Shown: positions 1-6,216 of the stretch, piece by piece | How positions within the stretch are numbered: the stretch's first letter is position 1 | How the letters are laid out: every line of letters begins with the position of its first letter | Source of the DNA: Campylobacterota bacterium | GTDB lineage: Bacteria > Campylobacterota > Campylobacteria > Campylobacterales > JALSKU01 | Assembly (NCBI GenBank): GCA_013153915.1 | Contig: JAADDL010000014.1 | Span: forward strand, 1-6,676 | Length of the DNA stretch: 6,676 nucleotides | Direction of reading: 5' to 3' | Translations under genes and position numbers: made by a program | The notes under the pieces: model-generated | Database searches by the model: none | The model's input: only the letters and a program-made list of their open reading frames with translations | What the model was told of the DNA's origin: nothing

Positions 1-18
1 TTTGTTAAGAGGCGATAA

Positions 19-102
19 ATGAAAAAAACTTTACTGATTATTTTATTTTTAATGGTATGCGTGGTGTTTTTTGAAGTAATTTTGCAAAAATTATTCGGCT
101 AA
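19..102 (+). CDS. Putative 27-residue single-pass membrane peptide
   Basis: I do not recognise this small frame. It begins with Met-Lys-Lys-Thr and continues as an almost unbroken hydrophobic stretch of Leu, Ile, Val and Phe (about residues 5-20). It ends Glu-Val-Ile-Leu-Gln-Lys-Leu-Phe-Gly before TAA. This is the pattern of one transmembrane helix with a positively charged N-terminus, and it is too short for a secreted mature protein. Support for translation comes from AAGAGG at 7-12, six bases before the ATG. It also sits at the end of an upstream gene: one frame stops at 16-18, directly before this ATG, and another stops at 20-22, overlapping it as ATGA. It may therefore be the last gene of an upstream operon and be translationally coupled. 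Tiny membrane peptides often act as accessory subunits of respiratory or transport complexes, but nothing visible assigns this one. A chance frame remains possible. Confidence 0.45.
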   Translation: MKKTLLIILFLMVCVVFFEVILQKLFG

Positions 103-112
103 TATAGTTTTA

Positions 113-121
113 TGATATAAT
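113..121 (+). promoter_or_regulatory. Extended -10 promoter for the EAL-HDOD gene
   Basis: A perfect TATAAT at 116-121 is preceded by TG one base upstream (113-114), giving an extended -10. No -35 hexamer lies at the usual distance; the sequence there is A/T-rich with a TTTTA run just upstream of the -10. This matches the known habit of Helicobacter and Campylobacter sigma-70 promoters, which rely on the -10 and T-rich upstream DNA. Transcription should start near 128, giving a leader of about 20 bases before the ATG at 148. Confidence 0.6.
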
Positions 122-147
122 ACAAAACTAATTTTCAAAGGCGGTTA

Positions 148-1392
148 ATGAGTGAAGATTTTATAGAAAATGAAGTATATCTCGGAAGACAGCCTATACT
201 AAACAAGCAAAGTGAAATAGTAGGATATGAGTTGTTGCATAGAAATAGCGATATTTTTAACTACTACAGGGGAGAGCTGGGAAATTTTGACTCAACCATA
301 AAGACTCTATCCGTAGCCTTAAATAATATAGGCATAGACAAACTTCTTGACAACAAAATCGGCTTTGTCAACGTTAGTGAAGATCTGCTTTATCATAATA
401 TAATAGATAATATCCCTAAAGAGAAGATATATTTGGAGATCTTAAAAAGCGAAACGATATCCGAAAAATTATTTAACAGGATATGCGAACTAACAGATAA
501 AGGATACACTTTTGTGCTGGATGATTTTGTATTTAGCACGAAAAACTTAAAAAAATACGACTCTCTTTTTCCGAAAATTAACTATATCAAGGTTGATTTG
601 CAAAAAAATTCTTTGGAAAATATGAAAAAAACGGTAGAATCATTAAGAAAATACGATATAAAATTTATAGCCGAAAAAGTTGAAACCCATGAAGATTTCG
701 AAAAATTAAAAGATATAGGATATGACTTTTTTCAAGGGTACTATTTTGCAATGCCGACCATCTTATCTACTAAAAAGATAGATCCCTTAAAACCCGAAAT
801 ACTTGATATCTTAAACTCTATACAAGAAAACGAAAATACACAATCCATAATCCGAAAAATAGAAAAATATCCTTTAATATGTATAAACCTTTTAAAATTT
901 ATAAATTCCGCATATTTCAACTTTAAACAAGATATTACCTCCATAAAACAAGCAGTGACTCTTTTGGGATTAAACCATTTAAAAAACTGGCTGGTTTTAC
1001 TCTTGTATAGCAATGATGGAGAAAATCCTTACTCAAACCCATTGTTTGTGATGATAAAAAACAGATCCGATTTTATGTTAAATATTCTAAAATATTTAAA
1101 AGAGCATAACGATGAATATACAAAAGAGATCGTTTATCTAACGGGATTGCTATCAAAAATAGATATTATATTTAACGCGCCTCTTGAAAAAGCTTTAAAA
1201 GATCTCCATATCAGCAAAAACGTTCAAGACGCCATACTGCATAAAAAAGGTATAGCCGGCACTCTTCTTTCTTTGGCGGAAGCCAATGAGGCAGATGACC
1301 GAAAATCCGTCAAATCGATACTGGATAAATTATCTTTGCAAACAAAACATTTAACTAACGCAAATCTAAACAGCTATTTATCAAGCTCATAA
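148..1392 (+). CDS. EAL-HDOD domain signalling protein (YuxH/CdgJ-like)
   Basis: The N-terminal half (about residues 9-203) is an EAL domain, the fold of cyclic-di-GMP phosphodiesterases. The C-terminal half (about 205-400) is an HDOD domain, recognised by the stretch around residues 250-274 (FINSAYF, ITSIKQAVTLLG). The length of 414 is usual for this two-domain family, in which HDOD is a protein-interaction module and EAL is often degenerate. Here the motif reads ELLHR instead of EALxR at 28-32. By eye the metal and substrate residues are nevertheless present: E28, N75, E97, D125, D126, K148, E176, E179 and Q196. The loop after DDF, normally GTGYSSL, is replaced by VFSTKNL, which argues against normal regulation or dimerisation. 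AAAGG at 137-141, six bases before the ATG, supports the start. The gene is more A+T-rich than rho: 601-660 and 841-900 have 13 and 12 G+C of 60, against 26 and 27 at 2161-2220 and 2341-2400. Family assignment is firm; catalytic activity and pathway (motility, chemotaxis or adhesion in relatives) are open. It appears to be a single-gene transcript. Confidence 0.88.
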   Translation: MSEDFIENEVYLGRQPILNKQSEIVGYELLHRNSDIFNYYRGELGNFDSTIKTLSVALNNIGIDKLLDNKIGFVNVSEDLLYHNIIDNIPKEKIYLEILKSETISEKLFNRICELTDKGYTFVLDDFVFSTKNLKKYDSLFPKINYIKVDLQKNSLENMKKTVESLRKYDIKFIAEKVETHEDFEKLKDIGYDFFQGYYFAMPTILSTKKIDPLKPEILDILNSIQENENTQSIIRKIEKYPLICINLLKFINSAYFNFKQDITSIKQAVTLLGLNHLKNWLVLLLYSNDGENPYSNPLFVMIKNRSDFMLNILKYLKEHNDEYTKEIVYLTGLLSKIDIIFNAPLEKALKDLHISKNVQDAILHKKGIAGTLLSLAEANEADDRKSVKSILDKLSLQTKHLTNANLNSYLSSS

Positions 1393-1423
1393 ACTCATCC
1401 GTATATCGCATAAATATAAACGG

Positions 1424-1452
1424 TTGACAAAAATCCCAACTTATTATAAAAT
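1424..1452 (+). promoter_or_regulatory. Sigma-70 promoter of rho (-35 TTGACA, -10 TAAAAT)
   Basis: A perfect -35 hexamer TTGACA (1424-1429) lies exactly 17 bases before TAAAAT (1447-1452). An overlapping TATAAA at 1445-1450 would give a 15-base spacer. Transcription should begin near 1459, leaving an untranslated leader of about 99 bases before the rho ATG. The promoter separates rho-murI from the EAL-HDOD gene. No convincing terminator is visible between that gene's stop codon and the promoter, so some read-through into rho is possible. Confidence 0.7.
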
Positions 1453-1480
1453 AACGTCATTAAAATTTTAGCAATCCACA

Positions 1481-1504
1481 ATTAAAGATAGTGTTATCTT
1501 TAAT
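1481..1504. repeat. Perfect 10-bp inverted repeat in the rho leader
   Basis: The arm ATTAAAGATA (1481-1490) and its exact reverse complement TATCTTTAAT (1495-1504) flank a 4-base GTGT loop. It lies about 22 bases inside the predicted rho transcript and 53 bases before the ATG. In RNA it would form an A/U-rich hairpin. In DNA it would be a 24-bp dyad suited to a dimeric repressor. There is no T tract after it, so it is not a standard intrinsic terminator. Rho genes in other bacteria are commonly autoregulated through their leader, which makes a regulatory role plausible but unproven. Confidence 0.6.
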
Positions 1505-1557
1505 AACTCTGCATTGCATACTATTTATAAATCTTAATCAAACAAAAAGAAGGAACG

Positions 1558-2910
1558 ATGGAGACAACTCCCGAAAATACAAAACAAAACGGACAGAACA
1601 AAAACGGTAACAATCAAAATAAAAAGTATAACAACAAAAGAACTCATGTTCCGGTTGAGGGCTACAGGATAGAGGAGCTTAGAAAAAAGAGCATCACGGA
1701 ACTTATCGAGATAGCCGAAAGCCTAGGCATAGAAAATCCGAATCAACTTAAAAGACAAGATATAATGTTTGAGATATTAAAGTCTCAAACAAGCAAAGGC
1801 GGATATATACTCTTTACGGGTATATTGGAGATTATGCATGACGGATACGGCTTTTTAAGAGCCGTTGACGAAAATCTAAGCGATAGCCCGAACGACGCCT
1901 ATGTAAGCGCTACTCAAGTTAGAAAATTCGCCCTAAGAACGGGTGATATAGTAACCGGACAAGTAAGACCTCCGAAAGACCAAGAGAGATACTACGCCCT
2001 TTTGAAGATAGAGGCGGTAAACTACCTGCCCTTAAAAGAGAGCAGAAACAGACCTCTTTTTGAAAACTTAACACCTTTGTATCCGACGGAAAGAATAAAG
2101 CTTGAGTATGACCCGCAAAAACTAACGGGAAGAGTGCTTGATCTTTTCATACCTATCGGAAAAGGACAAAGAGCTCTTATCGTAGCGCCTCCAAGAAGCG
2201 GAAAGACCGAACTTTTAAAAGAGTTGGCTCACGGTATCACCCACAACCATCCGGAAATCGAACTCATAGTCTTGTTAGTCGATGAAAGACCCGAAGAGGT
2301 AACGGATATGCAAAGAAGCGTCAAAGGGGATGTGTATAGCTCCACTTTCGACCTTGCCGCCACAAATCATGTCAGAGTTGCCGAACTTGTTATCGAAAAA
2401 GCCAAAAGAAGGGTAGAGATAGGTAAAGATGTCGTGATACTGCTTGATTCTATCACAAGACTTGCAAGAGCTTACAATACGGTCACACCAAGTAGCGGTA
2501 AAGTCCTAAGCGGCGGTGTTGACGCAAACGCTCTACATAAACCCAAGAGATTTTTCGGTGCGGCAAGAAACATCGAACAAGGCGGAAGCCTTACTATCAT
2601 CTCAACAGCGCTTATAGAAACCGGCTCAAGAATGGACGAAGTCATATTTGAGGAGTTCAAAGGTACCGGCAATAGCGAAATCATCCTTGATAGACATATA
2701 GCCGATAGAAGAATATATCCCGCTATCGATATCATCAAATCCGGCACTAGGAAAGAGGAACTTTTGGTAGACAAAAACGATTTGCCGAAGATTTGGGCTT
2801 TAAGAACAGCTATCAGCCAAATGGAAGAGATAGAGGCTTTAAAATTTCTATACTCGAAACTCTTGAAAACAAAAGATAATAAAGAGTTTTTATCCATAAT
2901 GAATGAGTAA
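1558..2910 (+). CDS. rho: Transcription termination factor Rho
   Basis: Rho is the hexameric RNA-dependent ATPase and translocase that ends transcription of untranslated RNA. An Asn/Lys/Gln-rich tail (residues 1-30) precedes the Rho N-terminal helical domain (about 35-75) and a cold-shock/OB RNA-binding domain (about 80-155, with GYGFLR at 96-101). The RecA-like ATPase core has the P-loop APPRSGKT (210-217), DERPEEV with the presumed catalytic Glu243, Walker B VVILLD (292-297), the Q-loop VTPSSGKVLSGG (309-320), the R-loop region around GTGNSE (369-374), and the arginine finger in IADRR (R385, by comparison with E. coli R366). The bicyclomycin-site motif ETGSRMD (354-360) is present. At 450 residues it is slightly longer than E. 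coli Rho (419), and the excess is in the N-terminal tail. AAGGA at 1550-1554 supports the ATG. It is the first gene of a likely rho-murI transcript, and no key residue is missing. Confidence 0.98.
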   Translation: METTPENTKQNGQNKNGNNQNKKYNNKRTHVPVEGYRIEELRKKSITELIEIAESLGIENPNQLKRQDIMFEILKSQTSKGGYILFTGILEIMHDGYGFLRAVDENLSDSPNDAYVSATQVRKFALRTGDIVTGQVRPPKDQERYYALLKIEAVNYLPLKESRNRPLFENLTPLYPTERIKLEYDPQKLTGRVLDLFIPIGKGQRALIVAPPRSGKTELLKELAHGITHNHPEIELIVLLVDERPEEVTDMQRSVKGDVYSSTFDLAATNHVRVAELVIEKAKRRVEIGKDVVILLDSITRLARAYNTVTPSSGKVLSGGVDANALHKPKRFFGAARNIEQGGSLTIISTALIETGSRMDEVIFEEFKGTGNSEIILDRHIADRRIYPAIDIIKSGTRKEELLVDKNDLPKIWALRTAISQMEEIEALKFLYSKLLKTKDNKEFLSIMNE

Positions 2911-3649
2911 AAAGATATTAAAAGCCGGAGTTTTTGACAGCGGCGTCGGCGGACTTAGCGTCGTTAAATCTCTAATAGAGCAAAAACTTTTTCAACAAAT
3001 CATCTACTACGGCGATACGGCAAGAGTTCCATACGGCACGAAAGATAAAAATACCGTCATAAGATACGCTTTAGAGGCTCTTGAATTTTTCAAAAATTTC
3101 GATATAGACATACTCATAACCGCCTGCAATACCGTCAGCGCTTATGCGATAGAAGAGCTAAAAGAGCAAGCTCCGTTTGAGGTGGTAGGAGTGATAGAAC
3201 CCGGAGTCATAGCCGTCGAAAATAGAGTCAAAGACAAAAATAGCAATATATTGATAACCGGCACGAAAGCCACTGTTAAAAGCGGCAAATACAAAAAGCT
3301 TTTAAGCGAAAAAGGATATAAAAATCTCCAGCAAAAAGCTACCGGTCTTTTTGTGCCTATGGTAGAAGAGGATATATTTAGCGGGAGCGTATCGGACGCT
3401 ATTATGAGATACTACTTTAAAGATATAAAAAAACCCGATGTGCTTATTATGGGGTGCACTCACTTTCCTTTGATAGAAAACGAATATAGAAAATTTTTTA
3501 AAGATACCGTACTTATACATTCGGGAGAAGCTATCGTAGAGTATTTAAAAGACAGGTACGAGTTTGAAGACAATATCGATACCGATATAAAATATTTCGC
3601 CACGGAAAACCCGAGCCATTTAAAAGAGGTGGCAAAAAAGTGGTTATAA
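2903..3649 (+). CDS. murI: Glutamate racemase
   Basis: MurI interconverts L- and D-glutamate in the cytoplasm and supplies the D-Glu that MurD adds to the peptidoglycan stem peptide. The 248 residues match the usual family length. All signature motifs are present: GVFDSGVGGLSV (9-20, with the Asp12-Ser13 pair), YYGDTARVPYG (35-45), TACNTVSA (73-80) with the first catalytic Cys75, and MGCTHFPLI (183-191) with the second catalytic Cys185 and His187. It is a cofactor-independent two-cysteine racemase. The ATG overlaps the last codons of rho by 8 bases, and no good Shine-Dalgarno sequence precedes it, so translation probably depends on ribosomes finishing rho. Pairing with rho is a matter of shared expression; I know of no functional link. 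In Helicobacter this enzyme is inhibited by D-Glu; the regulatory mode here cannot be read from the sequence. Confidence 0.97.
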   Translation: MSKKILKAGVFDSGVGGLSVVKSLIEQKLFQQIIYYGDTARVPYGTKDKNTVIRYALEALEFFKNFDIDILITACNTVSAYAIEELKEQAPFEVVGVIEPGVIAVENRVKDKNSNILITGTKATVKSGKYKKLLSEKGYKNLQQKATGLFVPMVEEDIFSGSVSDAIMRYYFKDIKKPDVLIMGCTHFPLIENEYRKFFKDTVLIHSGEAIVEYLKDRYEFEDNIDTDIKYFATENPSHLKEVAKKWL

Positions 3650-3659
3650 AAATCAGCGC

Positions 3660-3679
3660 ACTATCAAACAAAAGATAGT
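3660..3679. repeat. Short inverted repeat touching the dnaX -10
   Basis: The arms ACTATC (3660-3665) and GATAGT (3674-3679) are exact reverse complements around an 8-base A-rich loop. The right arm's last base is the first base of the dnaX -10 box. It could be a weak hairpin at the end of the rho-murI transcript, although no T tract follows, or a protein-binding site occluding the promoter. Six A/T-rich base pairs can arise by chance in this genome. Confidence 0.3.
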
Positions 3680-3684
3680 ATAAT
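3679..3684 (+). promoter_or_regulatory. Predicted -10 box of dnaX
   Basis: A perfect TATAAT lies 26 bases before the dnaX ATG, in the 61-base gap after murI. Transcription would start at about 3691, giving a leader of about 20 bases that contains the AAGGA ribosome binding site (3701-3705). No recognisable -35 hexamer lies 16-18 bases upstream, which is usual for this phylum. Read-through from rho-murI may also supply dnaX mRNA. Confidence 0.5.
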
Positions 3685-3710
3685 TACGCCATCTTATATC
3701 AAGGATAGAT

Positions 3711-5327
3711 ATGTCGGAAGTTTTAGCTCTAAAATATAGACCCAAAACATTTGAGGAGCTCATAGGTCAAGACTCTATAGCGCAAGTTCTAACGGGAGCT
3801 TTAAACGGCAACAGACTCTCTCATGCCTATCTATTTTCGGGACTTAGAGGAAGTGGAAAAACTTCTACGGCTAGAATTTTCGCAAAAGCGTTAGTTTGCG
3901 ATAACGGACCTACCGCAAAACCTTGCGAAGAGTGCGAAAACTGCAAAGCCGCCAATGAAAACAGACATATAGATATCATCGAGATGGATGCGGCAAGTAG
4001 CAGGAAGATAGACGACATAAGAGACCTTATCGAACAGACAAAATACAAACCAACCATGGCAAGATATAAGATATTTATAATCGATGAAGTGCATATGCTT
4101 ACAAAAGAAGCTTTTAACGCTCTTTTAAAGACTCTCGAAGAGCCACCCGAGTATATAAAATTTATCTTGGCTACGACAGACCCTTTAAAACTTCCCGCAA
4201 CCATACTTTCACGAACTCAACACTTTAGATTTAAAAGAATAAGCGAAAAAAACATAAAACACCATCTTGAGTATATCTTGGATAAAGAGGGCATAAGATA
4301 CGAAAGTGAAGCTTTGGATATGCTTAGTCGTTCGGGAAACGGCTCTTTAAGAGATACTCTTACTCTATTAGACCAAGCTATCATATACGCAAAAGGCTAC
4401 ATACAAACAACCGTTATCGCAAATATGCTAGGACTTATAGACCCCGCATATCTTGATAAGATATTTGATACCGTCTTAAACGGCGACAAAAAAAGGCTAC
4501 TTGATATCATAAAAGAGCTTGAAGAGTATGAAAGCGAAGTTGTTATAGATGAGATGATAGCTTATCTTAAAAATTCATTCTTTATGGAAGACGCAAGATT
4601 TAGCACTATTCTTTACGATAGATTTTTTAGGATATTAAGCGATGCGAAAAATCTTCTTTTTATCAATGCCGACAGCGGTTTTGTGCTATCTTTGATGTTT
4701 TTCAAGATGGTCGAAGCTACCAAACTAAAATCCATCGACTCTCTTATAGAATCGCTTGAAAAAACAAAAACGCAAACAAACCCGACACACCGGACAGCAT
4801 TACCCCAAAACGATACGATAGACACCAAGATACAGCCCGAAAATCCAAAAATACCGACCGACCAAGATAATGCCAAAAAGTTTTCTCTTTTAGTAAAATC
4901 GATATACGATAGAAACTATGAAACCGGAGAGTGTTTTGAAAAAAGTGTCAGCTTTATAAAATTTGAAAACGATATACTCGAACTTGAAAGTTGCACCGAG
5001 GACAAGTGCAAAAAGACTCTTAGATTGGCTTCGGGCGTAATCAAACACCTTGTTAAAGATATTTACGGTATCGAGACCAAAATATCCATGAAACCATGCT
5101 CAAAAGATATATCAAAAGAAAGAAACGATACTCCGAAAAAAGATGAAGATGACAAAAAAAAGCCCGAAAACGAAGAGCCAAAGGACGAAAATCCTTCTTG
5201 CATAGCCTCACACCTTGACAATCCCGATAATAACTCCAAAGAGGAAAATATACTTGACGACCCGTTCATCAAAAAAGCTACGGAACTCTTTAATCCCGCA
5301 AGGATAACTGTAAGAAGAAAAGTTTAA
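3711..5327 (+). CDS. dnaX: DNA polymerase III clamp loader subunit tau (gamma/tau)
   Basis: DnaX is the ATPase motor of the clamp loader that opens the beta sliding clamp; its tau C-terminus ties the loader to polymerase and helicase. The AAA+ module (about 1-175) has LKYRPKTFEELIGQ near the N-terminus, Walker A GLRGSGKT (44-51), zinc-binding cysteines C63, C72, C75 and C78, Walker B IFIIDEVH (121-128), the arginine finger in SRT (R168; Thr replaces the more common Cys of SRC) and sensor 2 GSLRDTLTLLDQ (211-222, R214). The lid and collar helices follow to about 345. A polar linker (350-388), a tau-type domain (about 389-460), a charged Lys/Glu/Asp-rich linker (about 464-515) and a final helix-like segment from DDPF (516-538) complete it. 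At 538 residues it is shorter than E. coli tau (643). AAGGA five bases before the ATG supports the start. An in-register slippery heptamer lies at codons 482-484 (see the separate entry). Its stop overlaps that of the convergent transporter gene. Confidence 0.95.
   Translation: MSEVLALKYRPKTFEELIGQDSIAQVLTGALNGNRLSHAYLFSGLRGSGKTSTARIFAKALVCDNGPTAKPCEECENCKAANENRHIDIIEMDAASSRKIDDIRDLIEQTKYKPTMARYKIFIIDEVHMLTKEAFNALLKTLEEPPEYIKFILATTDPLKLPATILSRTQHFRFKRISEKNIKHHLEYILDKEGIRYESEALDMLSRSGNGSLRDTLTLLDQAIIYAKGYIQTTVIANMLGLIDPAYLDKIFDTVLNGDKKRLLDIIKELEEYESEVVIDEMIAYLKNSFFMEDARFSTILYDRFFRILSDAKNLLFINADSGFVLSLMFFKMVEATKLKSIDSLIESLEKTKTQTNPTHRTALPQNDTIDTKIQPENPKIPTDQDNAKKFSLLVKSIYDRNYETGECFEKSVSFIKFENDILELESCTEDKCKKTLRLASGVIKHLVKDIYGIETKISMKPCSKDISKERNDTPKKDEDDKKKPENEEPKDENPSCIASHLDNPDNNSKEENILDDPFIKKATELFNPARITVRRKV
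5156..5162 (+). promoter_or_regulatory. Candidate -1 ribosomal frameshift heptamer in dnaX
   Basis: An eight-A run followed by G (5154-5162) contains A-AAA-AAG in the zero-frame phase required for -1 slippage, the same heptamer used by E. coli dnaX. A shift here would add 18 mostly basic residues and stop at TGA 5216-5218, giving a 502-residue product without the final DDPF segment. A small perfect stem, AAGGA (5181-5185) with TCCTT (5192-5196), begins 18 bases downstream, farther than the E. coli stimulatory stem. No strong upstream Shine-Dalgarno-like stimulator is visible. The motif is certain; its use is not. Confidence 0.3.
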
Positions 5328-6214
5328 GCTTTTTGCCTTTTTTGAGCGATATATAACCCCAAAAGTATCAATCCGCCCGCTATCGTCATGCGAACCGTCA
5401 CAACTTCATCAAGCACGATGACTCCCGTTACGGCGGTTAACAACGGCACTAAGTAGATATAGTTGCTAGCGCTTATAGAGCCTATCCTTTTTACTCCTTG
5501 CTGATAGAGTAAAAAAGCTAATCCCGAAGAGAATATCCCAAGGTACAAAATATTGTTTAAAACTACTCTATTTTGCAACGCTTGATAATTTAGCTCGTCT
5601 CCTTGCAAAACATAATACACACCCATCAACAAAAGCCCGTAAAAAAAACTTTTTCTCGTGATAACTATGGGGTGATATTTTGAAGGCGCACTTTTTAATA
5701 TAGAGGAGTAAAGGGCAAATGTCAAAGCACCGCAAAGAGCCAACAAATCACCCTTAAATCTCATCTTGAAACCATGCCCTTCAAAAAGTATGAGAGCCAT
5801 TCCGCTCATCGCCAAAAAAAAGCCTATGAGTAGATTTTTACTAAAATGTTCGTCTTTATGAATGATATGAGATACGATAGCCGTCAATATCGGTATAGCG
5901 CCCATAAACAGACCCACATTTGTAGCCTGAGTCCATTTTAACGCAAAATTTTCAAAAAGAAAATATACAAATATTCCAAGCGCCCCTAAAAGAAAAAAGA
6001 GGGATTCGTCTTTTAAACTTCGAGGCAAACTTATATGAGGATATGCCAACAATAAGACGATATAGCCCAGCACGAAACGAAATATCATAATCTCCAAAGG
6101 ACTCAAGTACTCTATAAGCACTTTGTTGCTTACAAAAGCGGTACTCCATATAGCAATAGTGATAAATGTAAATATATGCCCTAAGACTATAGAGCCGTTT
6201 AAATGTTTAAACAC
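5324..6214 (-). CDS. EamA/DMT-family inner-membrane transporter
   Basis: This is a 296-residue protein of the drug/metabolite transporter superfamily, built of two EamA repeats (about 11-143 and 153-290) with about ten predicted membrane helices. Visible family marks are WSTAF near helix 1 (23-27), the Pro in helix 4 (AIPILTA, 106-112) and its counterpart in repeat 2 (YLVPLLTAVTGVIVLDE, 254-270), and the closing GGLILLGLYIA (280-290). Members export or import amino acids, nucleotides or other small metabolites. The substrate cannot be read from the sequence, so I give no gene symbol. The start is GTG (6214-6212), two bases after the stop of the upstream 109-residue gene. No ATG lies near enough to keep helix 1, and no strong Shine-Dalgarno sequence is in position, so translational coupling is likely. 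The last Lys-Arg-Gln-Lys-Ala is cytoplasmic in the usual topology. It probably belongs to the prfB operon. Confidence 0.9.
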   Translation of the reverse strand: MFKHLNGSIVLGHIFTFITIAIWSTAFVSNKVLIEYLSPLEIMIFRFVLGYIVLLLAYPHISLPRSLKDESLFFLLGALGIFVYFLFENFALKWTQATNVGLFMGAIPILTAIVSHIIHKDEHFSKNLLIGFFLAMSGMALILFEGHGFKMRFKGDLLALCGALTFALYSSILKSAPSKYHPIVITRKSFFYGLLLMGVYYVLQGDELNYQALQNRVVLNNILYLGIFSSGLAFLLYQQGVKRIGSISASNYIYLVPLLTAVTGVIVLDEVVTVRMTIAGGLILLGLYIAQKRQKA

Positions 6215-6216
6215 TC

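Noticed and set aside
1..22. End of an upstream coding region
   Set aside because: Two frames are open up to stops at 16-18 or 20-22, but with at most six codons visible I cannot tell which, if either, is a gene.
741..1013. Open minus-strand frame of 90 codons inside the EAL-HDOD gene
   Set aside because: It is antisense to the recognisable end of the EAL domain and the start of HDOD, has no family match I can see, and long chance frames are expected there.
1399..1423. Hairpin CCGTATAT / ATATAAACGG as a terminator of the EAL-HDOD gene
   Set aside because: The stem needs a 2-base bulge, is A/T-rich and is followed by TTGACA and A residues rather than a T tract. It also overlaps the rho -35.
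2472..2897. Open minus-strand frame of 141 codons inside rho
   Set aside because: It lies entirely opposite highly conserved Rho codons, has no family resemblance, and its Ser/Leu-rich composition is what the reverse of Rho coding sequence gives.
3827..4204. Open minus-strand frame of 125 codons inside dnaX, with a second overlapping one at 3891-4094
   Set aside because: Both are antisense to the conserved DnaX ATPase core and have no recognisable motif; they are shadows of the dnaX codon pattern.
4486..4494. A7 run in dnaX at codons 260-262 as a frameshift site
   Set aside because: The frame reads AAA-AAA-AGG after GAC, so the heptamer is not in the phase needed for tandem -1 slippage, and it lies within the conserved body of the protein.
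5318..5334. AAAAG/CTTTT hairpin as a bidirectional intrinsic terminator
   Set aside because: Only five base pairs with one G-C pair. It is too weak to call and is kept only as part of the convergent-stop observation.
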